DNA of 64,000 bases from Williamsia sp. 1135 (GCF_002095395.1 NZ_MJEI01000103.1:1-64000), one strand, 5' to 3'. Positions 1 through 9,266 are shown, counted from the first letter of the stretch. Made by a program: numbers and translations. Notes: a model not told the origin generated them from the letters alone.

Positions 1-29
1 AGTGGTCTGAGCCGTTAGTTCGTCGGGGG
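1..29 (+). repeat. Left terminal inverted repeat of the IS630 element
   Basis: Twenty-nine bases beginning AGTGGTCTGAGCC match the reverse complement of 1607-1635 without a mismatch. Pairing stops at position 30 (T against C at 1606). The stop codon of the minus-strand passenger gene lies inside this repeat. Confidence 0.95.
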
Positions 30-413
30 TATTTGCCAGGCTGTCGGGTCGCCGAGGTAGAGCCCGCATGCGGTGTCGAGTGCGTCTTCAGGGCTGCCGG
101 TGAAGTCGCCTGTAGGCAGCAGCGAATCTTCGTACTTGCCCTTGGACGCGAGGTGGATCGCGAAGCCCCATCTGCTAGCGGAGCCGTTGTATCGCAGCCG
201 CATCAACACCAGGACCGACTCGTCCGGTAGTACACCGTCGACGTAGGCGAACGCGCCACGAAATCGGACGTTGACTCGCGCGAGTTGCGGCCACCTCGTT
301 CGGGCGTGGCCGCTGAGCTTGAGGCGCAGTGAGCTTTTCGTCGATTCCGGTGGTGTCGGCACGCATCCGATCGTGCCCGATCCGTGTGGTCCACCCAACA
401 TTTCGCGGATCAT
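15..413 (-). CDS. Conserved small protein carried by the IS630 element (passenger)
   Basis: A 132-residue open frame reads toward the left end of the element, divergent from the transposase. The C-terminal two thirds look like a folded domain, with segments such as LMRLRYNGSASRWGFAIH and a DTACGLYLGDPTAW tail. I recall similar hypothetical proteins in actinobacteria but cannot assign a function. Its TAA stop (15-17) is inside the left inverted repeat, so gene and element end are shared. The true start is uncertain: the first ~40 residues are low in obvious structure, and ATG at 413 is simply the most upstream start. It could be an accessory factor or a gene captured by the element. Confidence 0.6.
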   Translation of the reverse strand: MIREMLGGPHGSGTIGCVPTPPESTKSSLRLKLSGHARTRWPQLARVNVRFRGAFAYVDGVLPDESVLVLMRLRYNGSASRWGFAIHLASKGKYEDSLLPTGDFTGSPEDALDTACGLYLGDPTAWQIPPTN

Positions 414-462
414 CGGCGTGCCGCGGCCCGAGACAGGTGTGACTCAGGTGTCCTTTTGAGGC

Positions 463-1605
463 ATGAGTGACAAAACCGCTCGACCCTCGGCCTGCGTGAT
501 CGTCCTGTCCACCAGCGACCGTCAGGTTCTCGAAACATGGGTGAGGTGTGGGTCGACACCGCAGAAGACAGTGCTGCGGTCTCTGATCGTGCTGCTCGCC
601 GCGGACGGCTGCACCAACGCAAGTATCGCCATCGAACTCGACGTTCATCCCGACACGGTCCGTAAGTGGCGCAGCCGGTTCCACCATCACGGTATCGATG
701 CCCTCGCCGACGCACCACGGTCGGGCCGGCCACCGATCTACACCCCCGCTGACATCGCTGCAGTGAAAGCGTGGGCGTGTCAGATCCCGGCCGATCACGA
801 TATTCCGATCGCACGGTGGTCCACCCCGGAACTCGCCGCCCAACTCGCACGCGACGGCATGACCGTCTCGGTGTCGACGGTGCGCCGGTGGCTGGACGAG
901 GATGCGCTCAAACCGTGGCAGCATCGCTCCTGGATCGCCGCCCGCGACCCGAACTTCGAGATGAGAGCATCTGTCGTTCTCGACCTGTACGCACGCCGCT
1001 ACGCAGGCAAACCGTTGGGCAGCAACGAGTTTGTGATCTCGGCCGATGAAAAGCCGTCGATCCAAGCCCGCGACCGCTGCCACCGCACCACCGCCGCCGC
1101 ACCAGGTCGCCCGATGCGCGTCAGCCACGACTACCGCCGCCGCGGCGCGCTCACCTACCTCGCTGCCTACGACGTCCACACCGCACGGGTCTTCGGCCGC
1201 TGCGAGCAAAGCACCGGCATCACCGAGTTCACCGCCCTCGTCGATCAGGTCATGACGAGCGAACCGTACGCGTCCGCCGACCGGGTGTTTTGGGTCGTCG
1301 ACAACGGCTCCTCGCACCGCGGACAAGCATCGATCGACCGCCTCACCGCCCGATACCCGAACGCGGTCATGGTGCACACCCCGGTGCACGCATCATGGCT
1401 CAACCAAGTCGAGATCTACTTTTCCATCGTCCAACGCAAAGTCCTCACGCCCAATGACTTTCCCGACCTCACCTCAGTCGAGAACCGGTTGCACACCTTC
1501 GCCGAACGCTACAACCGCACCGCCGAACCCTTCGCCTGGAAATACACCCGCCGGGACCTCCACCGCCAACTCAAACTGATCGATCAAAGCAGCGAGGCGG
1601 CATGA
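463..1605 (+). CDS. IS630-family transposase
   Basis: A 380-residue transposase. The N-terminal third is a helix-turn-helix region (roughly residues 35-110, with INDVH-like spacing seen in VHPDTVRKWRSRF) for binding the element ends. The C-terminal half is the DDE endonuclease fold, with catalytic acidic residues visible in SADEKPS, WVVDNGSSH and WLNQVEIYFS. The stop codon sits directly in front of the right inverted repeat. Length and motifs are those of an intact enzyme. A weak TGAGG precedes the ATG. Confidence 0.92.
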   Translation: MSDKTARPSACVIVLSTSDRQVLETWVRCGSTPQKTVLRSLIVLLAADGCTNASIAIELDVHPDTVRKWRSRFHHHGIDALADAPRSGRPPIYTPADIAAVKAWACQIPADHDIPIARWSTPELAAQLARDGMTVSVSTVRRWLDEDALKPWQHRSWIAARDPNFEMRASVVLDLYARRYAGKPLGSNEFVISADEKPSIQARDRCHRTTAAAPGRPMRVSHDYRRRGALTYLAAYDVHTARVFGRCEQSTGITEFTALVDQVMTSEPYASADRVFWVVDNGSSHRGQASIDRLTARYPNAVMVHTPVHASWLNQVEIYFSIVQRKVLTPNDFPDLTSVENRLHTFAERYNRTAEPFAWKYTRRDLHRQLKLIDQSSEAA

Positions 1606-1606
1606 C

Positions 1607-1635
1607 CCCCCGACGAACTAACGGCTCAGACCACT
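1607..1635 (-). repeat. Right terminal inverted repeat of the IS630 element
   Basis: Perfect 29-bp partner of positions 1-29, starting two bases after the transposase stop and followed by TA at 1636-1637. Confidence 0.95.
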
Positions 1636-1684
1636 TAGCCCGAAGCGTGGGACGGCACGGGTCGGCGGGATAGACTCCTGCGCC

Positions 1685-1891
1685 ATGACCACGAGCAAGT
1701 GGGGCCAGGACTCGAATGAGGCGCAGGCGCTGTACTTTGCCGCGCAACTCGAAGAGTGGGCTACGCAGATCGAAGAAGAAATCACGACCTTCGCGGCACC
1801 CGCAGAAACACATGCCACGAAGCGAGTTGAGCTGTATGAGGTTCGCAGGCAGATCGATGCGCTGCGCCGGCGGTTTCCCGCCGCCTTCTGA
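1685..1891 (+). CDS. Small hypothetical protein, predicted helical
   Basis: A 68-residue frame rich in Glu, Gln, Ala and Arg, with a heptad-like C-terminal helix (TKRVELYEVRRQIDALRRRF). I do not recognise the family. It lies just outside the right end of the insertion element, so it may be a short native gene or the tail of a gene split by the element. No clear ribosome site is visible. Third-position GC fits the genome, which favours real coding. Confidence 0.5.
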   Translation: MTTSKWGQDSNEAQALYFAAQLEEWATQIEEEITTFAAPAETHATKRVELYEVRRQIDALRRRFPAAF

Positions 1892-1991
1892 ACGTCGCGT
1901 CCGCGGTTCCGGGGCCCACCGCGCCACCTGCCGGCCACTACCGTGCACGTGGGGGGGGGAATGTCCATTTCAAATCCTCACGGAAGGCCCC

Positions 1992-2873
1992 ATGAGCAAC
2001 AAATCACTTCCCGCAATCGTTGATGTCGCCTGGTTGCAGTCCCATCTCGACGACGCTGATCTGGTGGTCGTGGACGCCACCACCCACCTTCCGATCCCGA
2101 AGGACGGGCCGTATGTCCCCGAGTCCGGGCAGGCGACCTATCAGGCCGAACACATCCCGGGCGCGCTCTTCGCGGAGCTGTTGACCGACTTCGCCGATCC
2201 CGACAGCGAGCAGGCCTGGACGGTGCCGAGCTCGGAGCGATTCGCCGCGGCGGCGGGTGCCCTGGGGATCGGCTCGGGAGCGAAAGTGGTCGTCTACGAC
2301 CAGTCGGCGGGCTTCTGGGCAACCCGCTTCTGGTGGCACCTGCGGCTGGAGGGTTTCGACGACGTTGCTGTTCTCGACGGTGGCATCGCCGCGTGGAAGA
2401 CCGCGGGGCTCCCGGTCACCGACGAGTCGTCGACCGCGACACCCCGAGAGTTCGTTCTCGCACGCCGACCAGAACTTCTGCGCTCGACCGAAGAGATCTT
2501 TGCCGCCCTTGATGACGAGTCGACCATTCTGGTCAACGTCCTGGACGAGCCCACCTACCGCGGCGAAACCACCACCTACGCACGCAACGGCCACATCCCG
2601 GGCAGCATCAACGTGCCGGTCGCGGGGGTGCTCGACGCTGAAAAAGGCGGATTCAAACCCGTTGAGGAGCTGCGCAAAGCATTCAAGGCTGCGGGTCTAC
2701 TGGACACCGACAAGACCATTGTCACCTACTGTGGTGGTGGGATCGCTGCAACCGGTGTCGCGCAAGCCCTTTCGCTGGTGGGTCGCGACGATGTCGCGAT
2801 CTACGATGGCTCGATGACCGCTTGGGTTGCCGATCCGGATCGGCCGTTGGTCACAGGCGATTCGCCGCGCTGA
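1992..2873 (+). CDS. Two-domain sulfurtransferase (rhodanese)
   Basis: A 293-residue tandem rhodanese. The first domain (about residues 10-135) has the fold motifs HIPGALF and VVVYDQSAGFWATRFWW but no cysteine in the active loop, so it is structural. The second domain carries the loop CGGGIAAT, whose cysteine takes up sulfane sulfur from thiosulfate or 3-mercaptopyruvate and passes it to cyanide or a thiol. The start at 1992 is supported by GGAAGG eight bases upstream. A longer upstream frame overlaps the preceding gene and is not credible. It is probably cytoplasmic; no neighbour suggests a dedicated pathway. Confidence 0.9.
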   Translation: MSNKSLPAIVDVAWLQSHLDDADLVVVDATTHLPIPKDGPYVPESGQATYQAEHIPGALFAELLTDFADPDSEQAWTVPSSERFAAAAGALGIGSGAKVVVYDQSAGFWATRFWWHLRLEGFDDVAVLDGGIAAWKTAGLPVTDESSTATPREFVLARRPELLRSTEEIFAALDDESTILVNVLDEPTYRGETTTYARNGHIPGSINVPVAGVLDAEKGGFKPVEELRKAFKAAGLLDTDKTIVTYCGGGIAATGVAQALSLVGRDDVAIYDGSMTAWVADPDRPLVTGDSPR

Positions 2874-2891
2874 TCTGAGATATTCGTACGT

Positions 2892-3041
2892 TCACTGTCC
2901 GTCGGTGGTGCCTTCGGAGCCACCGACGGCGTGATCACGCTCGCCGCCTGCACCTTCCTGGGCGGCCTCGTAGACGTCCTTCTCCTCGTCTTTTTCAGCA
3001 GTCTCGCCAACGGGCTCTTCGTTCTCGTGCGGAAAGGTCAT
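2892..3041 (-). CDS. Very short acidic hypothetical protein
   Basis: A 49-residue frame from ATG 3041, beginning MTFPHENEEPVGETAEKDEEKDVYE and rich in Glu, Asp and Gly with no hydrophobic core, so it is likely disordered. Family unknown. It lies tail to tail with the rhodanese gene and upstream of a strong hairpin at 3076-3105. There is no convincing ribosome site. The biased acidic composition is the only argument for coding, so treat it as tentative. Confidence 0.35.
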   Translation of the reverse strand: MTFPHENEEPVGETAEKDEEKDVYEAAQEGAGGERDHAVGGSEGTTDGQ

Positions 3042-3075
3042 GGGTGCAGCGTGCCCCAACCCGTCCAGCACCAAA

Positions 3076-3105
3076 CAGCGCCCCGACCATGAGGTCGGGG
3101 CGCTG
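3076..3105 (-). terminator. Rho-independent-type hairpin after the M23 peptidase gene
   Basis: A perfect 13-bp stem (CAGCGCCCCGACC with its complement) and a 4-base loop, 15 bases beyond the peptidase stop at 3120. A strong GC stem with a poor U-tract is usual in this phylum. Confidence 0.75.
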
Positions 3106-3119
3106 CTTTGTCTGTCGAA

Positions 3120-4010
3120 TCAGCCGATGCTCACACCGCGGTTGTTCAGCCACACCTGTGGGTCGATCTTGGCGCCGCTCTGGTCCCAGACCTCGTAGTG
3201 CAGGTGCGGTCCGGTCGACTGCCCCTCATTGCCGACCGTGGCGATCTGCTCGCCGGCCTTGACCTGTTGTCCGGCCGTCACGAAGCTCTGGTCGACATGA
3301 CCGAAGACGCCGATGGTGCCGTCGTCTTGCTGGACCCGAACCCACTGTCCGAAGCCGCTCGCGGGTCCGGACTCCAGGACGGTGCCGTCGGTGACCGCGT
3401 AGACCGGGGTGCCGATCTCGTTGGCGATGTCCAGTCCGTAGTGGGTGGTGCCCCATCGCGCGCCGTAGCCCGAGGTCATGGTGCCCGTGGTCGGAGAAAC
3501 CGCAGTCCGGCCGTCAGGTAGGGCCGACTGCGGAGGAAGCAGGTCCTGCACCAGGTCGTCGAGCGGCGCAGGCAGCGTCAGGTCCGACGGGAGGGTCAGT
3601 TCCGGGGGCAGGGCAGGCAAGGGGGGAAGAGCCGGCAGTTCTGGCAGCGCCGGGAACCCGGCGTTGACCGGTGCGGCTGGGGTATCTGCGGATGCCTGAG
3701 CGGCCCCACCCACCGACAAGCCGATCACTCCGGCGACGGCGGCGAATGCGCCGGCTTTGGCCGTGGTCGGGACCACACCGGTCCGTGGGGCGCGATGCTG
3801 TGGTCCACGGCTTGCGGACGGCGCCTGCACCAGTACTCTGCGTTGAGCATCGCTCGGTTCCGCGATGGACTGCGTCAGACAGATGCCACGCTCCCACGGA
3901 GCCATCTGAGCACGCGTAACACCGGGTCTGACCTGGAGGCTCGGTGAGACAGGGGCCACGGCGGGCGCCTGAAGGTACGGGGCGGGTGCAGTCAGGCGGT
4001 GTCGAGCCAC
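3120..4010 (-). CDS. Exported M23-family peptidoglycan endopeptidase
   Basis: A 296-residue protein. Residues ~80-110 form a long, late signal/transmembrane segment (AGAFAAVAGVIGLSVGGAAQASA), followed by a Pro/Leu-rich linker (residues ~115-165). The C-terminal lysostaphin-type domain has zinc ligands in HYGLD (His190, Asp194) and HLH (His269, His271), so it should be catalytically competent and cut peptide cross-links in the wall. GTG at 4010 is chosen because AAAGGA lies seven bases upstream. It is divergent from an L,D-transpeptidase across about 180 bp, which suggests coordinated wall remodelling. Substrate bond unknown. Confidence 0.9.
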   Translation of the reverse strand: MARHRLTAPAPYLQAPAVAPVSPSLQVRPGVTRAQMAPWERGICLTQSIAEPSDAQRRVLVQAPSASRGPQHRAPRTGVVPTTAKAGAFAAVAGVIGLSVGGAAQASADTPAAPVNAGFPALPELPALPPLPALPPELTLPSDLTLPAPLDDLVQDLLPPQSALPDGRTAVSPTTGTMTSGYGARWGTTHYGLDIANEIGTPVYAVTDGTVLESGPASGFGQWVRVQQDDGTIGVFGHVDQSFVTAGQQVKAGEQIATVGNEGQSTGPHLHYEVWDQSGAKIDPQVWLNNRGVSIG

Positions 4011-4193
4011 AAATAGGTCCTTTATCTCAGAAGCAACGTTTTGGTATCAGCGAGGACACGGAAAGGTTACTACGTGCCCTGCCGGCGCCGCAGGCGGGCA
4101 TGACAGAAACGGGCAAACCGGTCGGCCATCCGTAAACTGGTGAGCGTTGGTAATCGCGAACGTCTTGATAGTCGTGAAAGAGGAGCGTGCCCG

Positions 4194-5438
4194 GTGTCCG
4201 AACGCCATCGGAATTCAGATGGTCATATCAGTCGGCGGGGGCTACTCATCACAGGCGGTGGTGCGCTTGCTGCAGCGCTTGCCGCCTGCGCGAGCGGAGG
4301 CACGACGACGCAGAAGTCCTCGGCGCCGCCGCCGATACCTGAGGCGCAGGTGACCTTCGAGCCACCGGCAGCAACCGCGGGCTTCGATCCGGTGGGCACG
4401 GTGCTGGTCAGTGTCGCCGAGGGCACGCTGGTCGACGTGGTCATGACCAACGACGAGGGTCGGGTGATCCCCGGGGTCATGACACCCGACAGACTGGCCT
4501 GGAAGCCGGACACGGCCCTGGGTTACTCCAAGACCTACCAGCTCGATGCGACCACCCGAGACGCGGCAGGCCGCACCCGTTCGACGACCAGCTCCTTCCG
4601 CACCGTCGAACCGAACAACCTGACCATGCCCTCGTTTGTCACCACCGGCGGGGGAGCGCTGAGGGACGGCGCCACCTACGGCGTCGGGATCGTCACCGTG
4701 GTGCACTTCGACGAACCCATCACCGACCGTGCCGCCGCGCAGAAAGCGTTGTCCGTTCAGACGGAGCCCGCCGTAGAGGGGCAGTGGAATTGGGTCGACA
4801 GCCAGAACGTGCACTGGCGGCCCAAGGAGTACTTCCGGCCCGGCACCAAGGTGACCGCTCGTGCGATGGTCTACGCCATCGACCTCGGGAACGGGCTGTA
4901 CGGCCAGGACGACGCGGCGTGCTCGTTCACGATCGGCGACTCGCATATCTCCATCGCCGACGACACCACGAAGCAGGTGAGTGTCTACGTCAACGACGAA
5001 TTGGTACGCACGATGCCGACCTCGATGGGCCGGGGCGGCACCGAGACGGTCAACGGGAAGACCATCCACTTCTGGACGCAATCGGGCACCTACACCGTGC
5101 TCGACAAAGCCAACCCGGTGATCATGGATTCCTCTACCTACGGTCTGCCGGTGAACTCACGCCTGGGATACCGCGAGACCATCAACTGGGCCACCCGGAT
5201 CAGCAATGACGGCATCTACCTGCATCAGCTGGAAGACACCATCCCCCAGCAGGGCAATACGAACATGTCGTCCGGCTGCCTCAATCTGAACCCGGACAAC
5301 GCCAGATGGTTCTACGACTTCGCTGTCACCGGCGACGTCGTCGAAGTCCGCAACACGGGCGGTCCCGCGCTCGAGTTGTGGCAGAACGGCGACTGGGGCG
5401 TGCCCTGGGAGACCTGGACGGCCGGCAGCGCACTCTGA
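4194..5438 (+). CDS. Lipoprotein L,D-transpeptidase (YkuD)
   Basis: A 414-residue enzyme of the mycobacterial Ldt type that makes 3-3 peptidoglycan cross-links. The N-terminus has a twin arginine and lipobox (SRRGLLITGGGALAAALAAC), so it is exported and lipid-anchored. Two Ig-like domains (about residues 45-240) precede the YkuD domain, whose active-site motif SSGCLNL holds the nucleophilic cysteine near residue 360, with the upstream catalytic histidine in GIYLHQ. The start is set at GTG 4194 because AGGAG lies nine bases upstream; an in-frame GTG at 4140 lacks a ribosome site. It is transcribed away from the M23 peptidase gene. Confidence 0.93.
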   Translation: MSERHRNSDGHISRRGLLITGGGALAAALAACASGGTTTQKSSAPPPIPEAQVTFEPPAATAGFDPVGTVLVSVAEGTLVDVVMTNDEGRVIPGVMTPDRLAWKPDTALGYSKTYQLDATTRDAAGRTRSTTSSFRTVEPNNLTMPSFVTTGGGALRDGATYGVGIVTVVHFDEPITDRAAAQKALSVQTEPAVEGQWNWVDSQNVHWRPKEYFRPGTKVTARAMVYAIDLGNGLYGQDDAACSFTIGDSHISIADDTTKQVSVYVNDELVRTMPTSMGRGGTETVNGKTIHFWTQSGTYTVLDKANPVIMDSSTYGLPVNSRLGYRETINWATRISNDGIYLHQLEDTIPQQGNTNMSSGCLNLNPDNARWFYDFAVTGDVVEVRNTGGPALELWQNGDWGVPWETWTAGSAL

Positions 5439-5456
5439 CGGACCAGTCCAGGACGA

Positions 5457-5493
5457 CAACGGTGCCCCGGCCACATTGGCCGGGGCACCGTTG
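5457..5493. terminator. Bidirectional terminator between convergent genes
   Basis: A perfect 16-bp stem (CAACGGTGCCCCGGCC and complement) with a 5-base loop, between the L,D-transpeptidase stop (5438) and the permease stop (5512). It can serve both strands. Confidence 0.85.
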
Positions 5494-5511
5494 TCTGCGC
5501 GCGGGGTGGAG

Positions 5512-7098
5512 CTATTCCGCCATCACGTCCGAGTCGTCGTGCTCCACAGACTCTTTGCCCCCGGGGAGGAAGTAATAGCCCAGGCACACGATGCCGAAGA
5601 ACAGGTAGCCCAGTGCCACCTCGGGTGCCGCGTTCCAGGCGACCTCAGGGGCGTGGATGAGGCCGATGAACGAGAGCACCGCACCGACGGCCGAGGCGAT
5701 GGCCGCGTAGAGGAACTTCTTGTCGATGATGAAGGTGACCATCGTGCCCAGGACGAGTCCGACCAAGACCGCACCCTCGCCGAACACCTTGAGGCCCTCA
5801 TAGACGACGCCCGCGCCGTTGAGCGACTCCATGCCGACATCGTTCGCCGTCGTACCGGCTGCCGCGAGAGCGTTGTCGATGAGTCCGTGGGCCCACTGCG
5901 CGAGGTTCGGCAAGATCGCCGCGACCACCGCGATGGCGTGGATCCGCGGTACTGCCTGGAACGCCTGCGCGCCGATCAGGAGACCGATGTACAGCAGGAT
6001 CGGGACGATCGCCGGTACCGGCAGTATCGAATCGAGCACCCCGAAAAGTCCTAGGAAACAGAGCAATCCGATCGCGACGCCGCTGGCGAGTGAGTAACTC
6101 GCGCGACCGCCGGCGTCTTTCCAGCCGGGATGTCCGATGTACACAGCAGGCGGGAAAGGGGAACCGAAACCGGCACCGATGATCGCGCCGGCACCGTCGG
6201 CCAGCAGCACGCTGCGCAGGTTGTAGTTGTCGCCGGCGGCTGCCGCGCTCTCGACGTTGCTCATCGCTTCGGTGAAGTTGTAGACGCCGAGGGGGATCGC
6301 GGTGCCGAGCAGTGGTGCGAGGTCTTTCAATCCGTCGAACAGCATGTCGAAGCGCTGATCGGGGACGCCGACCGCGATGTCGCCGATTGCGTCGCCCACG
6401 GCAGGCGCGTCCATGAATCCACCTGCCCAGCCGATGGCGGTACCGACGAGCAAGGCGGCCAGACCGACCGGAATGTTGCCCGGTAGGCGCACATTGGTGA
6501 AGAAGCCGATCAGGATGATGGCGAGCACCGGTAGACCGATCCACGCGGCTTCGTACATCTGGGCTGCGGGCCGCATCGAGATGAAGGTGATCGAGATTCC
6601 GGCGAGGGTGCCGAGCATCGCTGCGCGCGGGGTGATCTTGCGAATATAGGGACCGACGAACGCCCCGATCATCACGATCACGCCGATCATGAACGCCCAC
6701 GCGAGACCGGCTTGCCAGGCCGCGATCGCGTCGTCGGTGTTGAGGTAGACCGGCAGCATGACCACGAAGACGACGATGAACATGTGCGGGACGCTGGGGC
6801 CGTACGGCAGCGCGGTGACGTCGGTGCGATTCTCCTTCTGCCCCAGGCGTCGTGCCAGCCAGGTGTAGTAGAGGTTGCCCAAGATCAATGCGACCCCGAG
6901 CGCGGGCAGCACCGTTCCCAGCACATCGCCGGGGGAGACGCTGATGACGCCGATCATCAGCCCGGTGAGGGTCAGGACGTTCACCAGGATGTTGAATCCC
7001 AGGCCGAAGAAGGCGTTGGTGTCGCCGCGAGTCCACCAGGGGATCTTCACGGGTTCGGGGCTGGGTAGTGGGACTTTTTCGTTGACTTCAGTACTCAT
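5512..7098 (-). CDS. Multispanning permease, NCS2-like, last gene of the biuret/allophanate operon
   Basis: A 528-residue membrane protein with about 12-14 hydrophobic segments. It resembles the xanthine/uracil (NCS2) permease superfamily in layout, including a polar stretch NVESAAAAGDNYNLRS where NCS2 members carry substrate residues. Its substrate is not known from sequence. It is the third gene downstream of the GntR gene and starts 12 bases after the cysteine hydrolase stop, so uptake of biuret or a related ureide is the simplest inference. Its stop is followed by the shared terminator at 5457-5493. Confidence 0.8.
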   Translation of the reverse strand: MSTEVNEKVPLPSPEPVKIPWWTRGDTNAFFGLGFNILVNVLTLTGLMIGVISVSPGDVLGTVLPALGVALILGNLYYTWLARRLGQKENRTDVTALPYGPSVPHMFIVVFVVMLPVYLNTDDAIAAWQAGLAWAFMIGVIVMIGAFVGPYIRKITPRAAMLGTLAGISITFISMRPAAQMYEAAWIGLPVLAIILIGFFTNVRLPGNIPVGLAALLVGTAIGWAGGFMDAPAVGDAIGDIAVGVPDQRFDMLFDGLKDLAPLLGTAIPLGVYNFTEAMSNVESAAAAGDNYNLRSVLLADGAGAIIGAGFGSPFPPAVYIGHPGWKDAGGRASYSLASGVAIGLLCFLGLFGVLDSILPVPAIVPILLYIGLLIGAQAFQAVPRIHAIAVVAAILPNLAQWAHGLIDNALAAAGTTANDVGMESLNGAGVVYEGLKVFGEGAVLVGLVLGTMVTFIIDKKFLYAAIASAVGAVLSFIGLIHAPEVAWNAAPEVALGYLFFGIVCLGYYFLPGGKESVEHDDSDVMAE

Positions 7099-7110
7099 GG
7101 ACGGTTCCTG

Positions 7111-7836
7111 TCAGCTCTGGGAGGCGGGGGCGGAGACTGGTGTGACGGATAGAGCGGCAATGGCGGGGATGACCGCCGCGGAATCGGCGACCCAGCCGAA
7201 GATTCCACCTTGCGCACTGATCATTTCCAGACCGATGCGCTGGAACTCCGGGAAATACGATCCGACGCAATCGGATACGACGAGGCACTCGTATCCGCGG
7301 TCGTTCGCCTCCCGGGTGGTGGTGTGCACGCACACCTCCGTCGTGACCCCGGTGACGAGCAGTTGCGTGATGCCCGCCCCGGTGAGGATCTCCTGCAGTT
7401 CGGTGGCGTAGAACGCCCCTTTGCCCGGTTTGTCGATGACGATCTCTCCCTCGAGCGGCGCGAGTTCGTCGACGATGTCGTGGCCGTACTCGCCGCGGAT
7501 CAGGATGCGGCCGTATTCACCGGGGTCGCCGATGCGCTTGGACGGTGCGCCGCGCTTGAGTTTCGCTGGGGGACAATCAGATAGATCGGGCACGTGGCCT
7601 TCCCGGGTGTGGACCACCAGCATTCCGGCGGCCCGCGCGGCGGCGATGAGGTCGGCGAGAGGCGGGACCACCTTCAGGAGCATGTTCACGTCGTTGCCGA
7701 GGCTCTCCCCGAAACCTCCGGGCAGGATGAAGTCGCGCTGCATGTCGATGACGATGAGCGCCGTTTTACCCGCGATCAGCGGGTACGGTTCGGGTACCGC
7801 ATCGACAGATGTTGACGCGGTGGGTGATTCGGTCAT
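7111..7836 (-). CDS. biuH: Cysteine hydrolase of the isochorismatase superfamily, probable biuret amidohydrolase
   Basis: A 241-residue enzyme. The catalytic triad is Asp31 (in VIDMQRDF), Lys136 (in IDKPGKGAF) and Cys169 (in TTEVCVHTT); Gln209 lies in SAQGGIFG. From memory, Rhizobium biuret hydrolase has Asp36, Lys142, Cys175 and a substrate glutamine at 215, so the spacing matches with a nearly constant offset of five to six. It would convert biuret to allophanate plus ammonia. The gene overlaps the allophanate hydrolase gene by four bases (ATGA), which fits stepwise use of the product. A different ureide as substrate cannot be excluded. Confidence 0.82.
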   Translation of the reverse strand: MTESPTASTSVDAVPEPYPLIAGKTALIVIDMQRDFILPGGFGESLGNDVNMLLKVVPPLADLIAAARAAGMLVVHTREGHVPDLSDCPPAKLKRGAPSKRIGDPGEYGRILIRGEYGHDIVDELAPLEGEIVIDKPGKGAFYATELQEILTGAGITQLLVTGVTTEVCVHTTTREANDRGYECLVVSDCVGSYFPEFQRIGLEMISAQGGIFGWVADSAAVIPAIAALSVTPVSAPASQS

Positions 7837-9266
7837 GAATGCTCCTCGATGACTGATGTTGGTGCCGAAAGGTTTTGCTGCGCATCGGCGGGCAGCGCGG
7901 AGGTGGTGCGGGGTTCGTCGAGAAATCTTGCGGCGAGAGTCAGGACGGTGTCGTCGGAGAGCGCCGGCCCGAGGATCATCGCGCTCAGTGGTCGGCCGTC
8001 GGCGGTATGGCCGACAGGAATGGCGACCCCGGTGAGGTCGAGAAGATTTCCGAAGTGTGTGTAGTGGCCCAGCATCGTGTTGCAGTCGATGGGACGCGCA
8101 AGCACCTCGTCGACCGTGAAGGTGGTACCGATGGTGGGGATCACCAGGACGTCCATGTCTTTCCAGAGGCGCGCCACCTCGGCTTTGAGGTCCTGTAGTT
8201 TCTGTTGCGCGGCAAAGGCATCGACAGCGGTGTACTTCTCGCCGCTGCGGAGGATGTCGCGGACGACGGGAAAGATCGACTCAGGTTGTGCAGCGAGGAA
8301 ATCGGCGAACTCGACGAGGCGTTCGGCGACCCATGGTCCCGAGTAGAGCAGGGCGCCTGCGGCGAGAAACGGAGCCAATGGTGCATCGACGATGTCTTCT
8401 GTGCGGGAGATTCGGTGGCGGAACGCCAAGTGCGCGGCCTGCATCTCGTCATCACCGAAGAAGTCGAGTTCATCAGGGGCAGGCAAGCCCACCCGAATGG
8501 ATCGGCCGTCGTGGCGGGGCCCGCGGTCGCGAGACCAGGAGTCGCGGTCGTCGCGACCGATCACCACGTCGAGGACCCGGTCGGTGTCGTCGATCGATCC
8601 GGCCATCACCGTGATGCAGTCGAGCGACTTACAGGCCGGGACGAGTCCGACGGTGCTGATCAGACCTCGGGACGGCTTGAAACCCACAACCCCGTTGAGT
8701 GCGGCCGGGACCCGGCCCGACCCGGCGGTGTCGGTGGCGACGGCGAAGGGCACCTGTCCCAGGGCCACGGTCAACGCCGACCCGGAACTCGAACCACCGG
8801 AGATCATTTCGTTGCCGTACACACTCCGCGGCACCGTGTACGGGGTGCGTGTCCCGTTGAGACCTGTCGCGAACTGGTCGAGGTTGGTCTTGCCCACATA
8901 CAGAGCGCCGGCGTCGAGGAGTCGCTGCACGACCGGTGCGGTGACCTCGGGGACGTAGGCGTAGTCGGGGCACGACAGCGTGGTGGGGACGCCTGCGACG
9001 TCTATGCTGTCCTTGACTCCGAAGGGGACTCCGTAGAGCGGGAGCGTGCGCGCCCCGGGTCGTTGTTCGATGGCTTCGGCTGCGGCGAGAAGTTTGTCGC
9101 GAGGCACCGTCGACAGCCAGGTGCCGTCGTCGCCCCGGGCGGCGATCGCGTCGGCCACGCGAGCCGCTGTCTTGGTAGGAGATCCGCTGCCGCTCGCGTG
9201 GGACTGCAGGATCTCCGCCACCGATGGACCGATTGTGGGCCCGGTTGCCGTTGCATCGAAAGTCAT
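7833..9266 (-). CDS. atzF: Allophanate hydrolase, amidase domain only
   Basis: A 477-residue amidase-signature enzyme. The Ser-cisSer-Lys triad is visible in FGVKDSID (Lys), GGSSSGSA and [10 protein letters not shown]. It should hydrolyse allophanate to ammonia and N-carboxycarbamate. Characterised AtzF is about 600 residues with a second C-terminal domain; here the protein ends soon after the amidase domain (tail [14 protein letters not shown]), so that domain is absent. No Shine-Dalgarno precedes ATG 9266 and a GntR-type palindrome sits only 9-17 bases upstream, suggesting a very short or leaderless message. First gene of the catabolic operon. Confidence 0.85.
   Translation of the reverse strand: MTFDATATGPTIGPSVAEILQSHASGSGSPTKTAARVADAIAARGDDGTWLSTVPRDKLLAAAEAIEQRPGARTLPLYGVPFGVKDSIDVAGVPTTLSCPDYAYVPEVTAPVVQRLLDAGALYVGKTNLDQFATGLNGTRTPYTVPRSVYGNEMISGGSSSGSALTVALGQVPFAVATDTAGSGRVPAALNGVVGFKPSRGLISTVGLVPACKSLDCITVMAGSIDDTDRVLDVVIGRDDRDSWSRDRGPRHDGRSIRVGLPAPDELDFFGDDEMQAAHLAFRHRISRTEDIVDAPLAPFLAAGALLYSGPWVAERLVEFADFLAAQPESIFPVVRDILRSGEKYTAVDAFAAQQKLQDLKAEVARLWKDMDVLVIPTIGTTFTVDEVLARPIDCNTMLGHYTHFGNLLDLTGVAIPVGHTADGRPLSAMILGPALSDDTVLTLAARFLDEPRTTSALPADAQQNLSAPTSVIEEHS

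Larger units (their letters stand above)
1..1635. mobile_element. IS630-family insertion sequence, complete
   Basis: The element is bounded by perfect 29-bp inverted repeats at 1-29 and 1607-1635. The dinucleotide TA follows directly at 1636-1637, as expected for IS630/Tc1-type insertion into TA; the left-hand TA would lie just outside the window. It carries a DDE transposase on the plus strand and a conserved small gene on the minus strand in the roughly 430 bp between the left end and the transposase. Both genes look undamaged, so the copy may be active. The perfect ends suggest recent insertion. Confidence 0.93.

Noticed and set aside
4011-4193. Possible c-di-AMP (ydaO-type) riboswitch between the M23 and L,D-transpeptidase genes
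   Set aside because: Such switches occur before wall hydrolases in actinobacteria, but the space is short and I could not find the conserved core on either strand.
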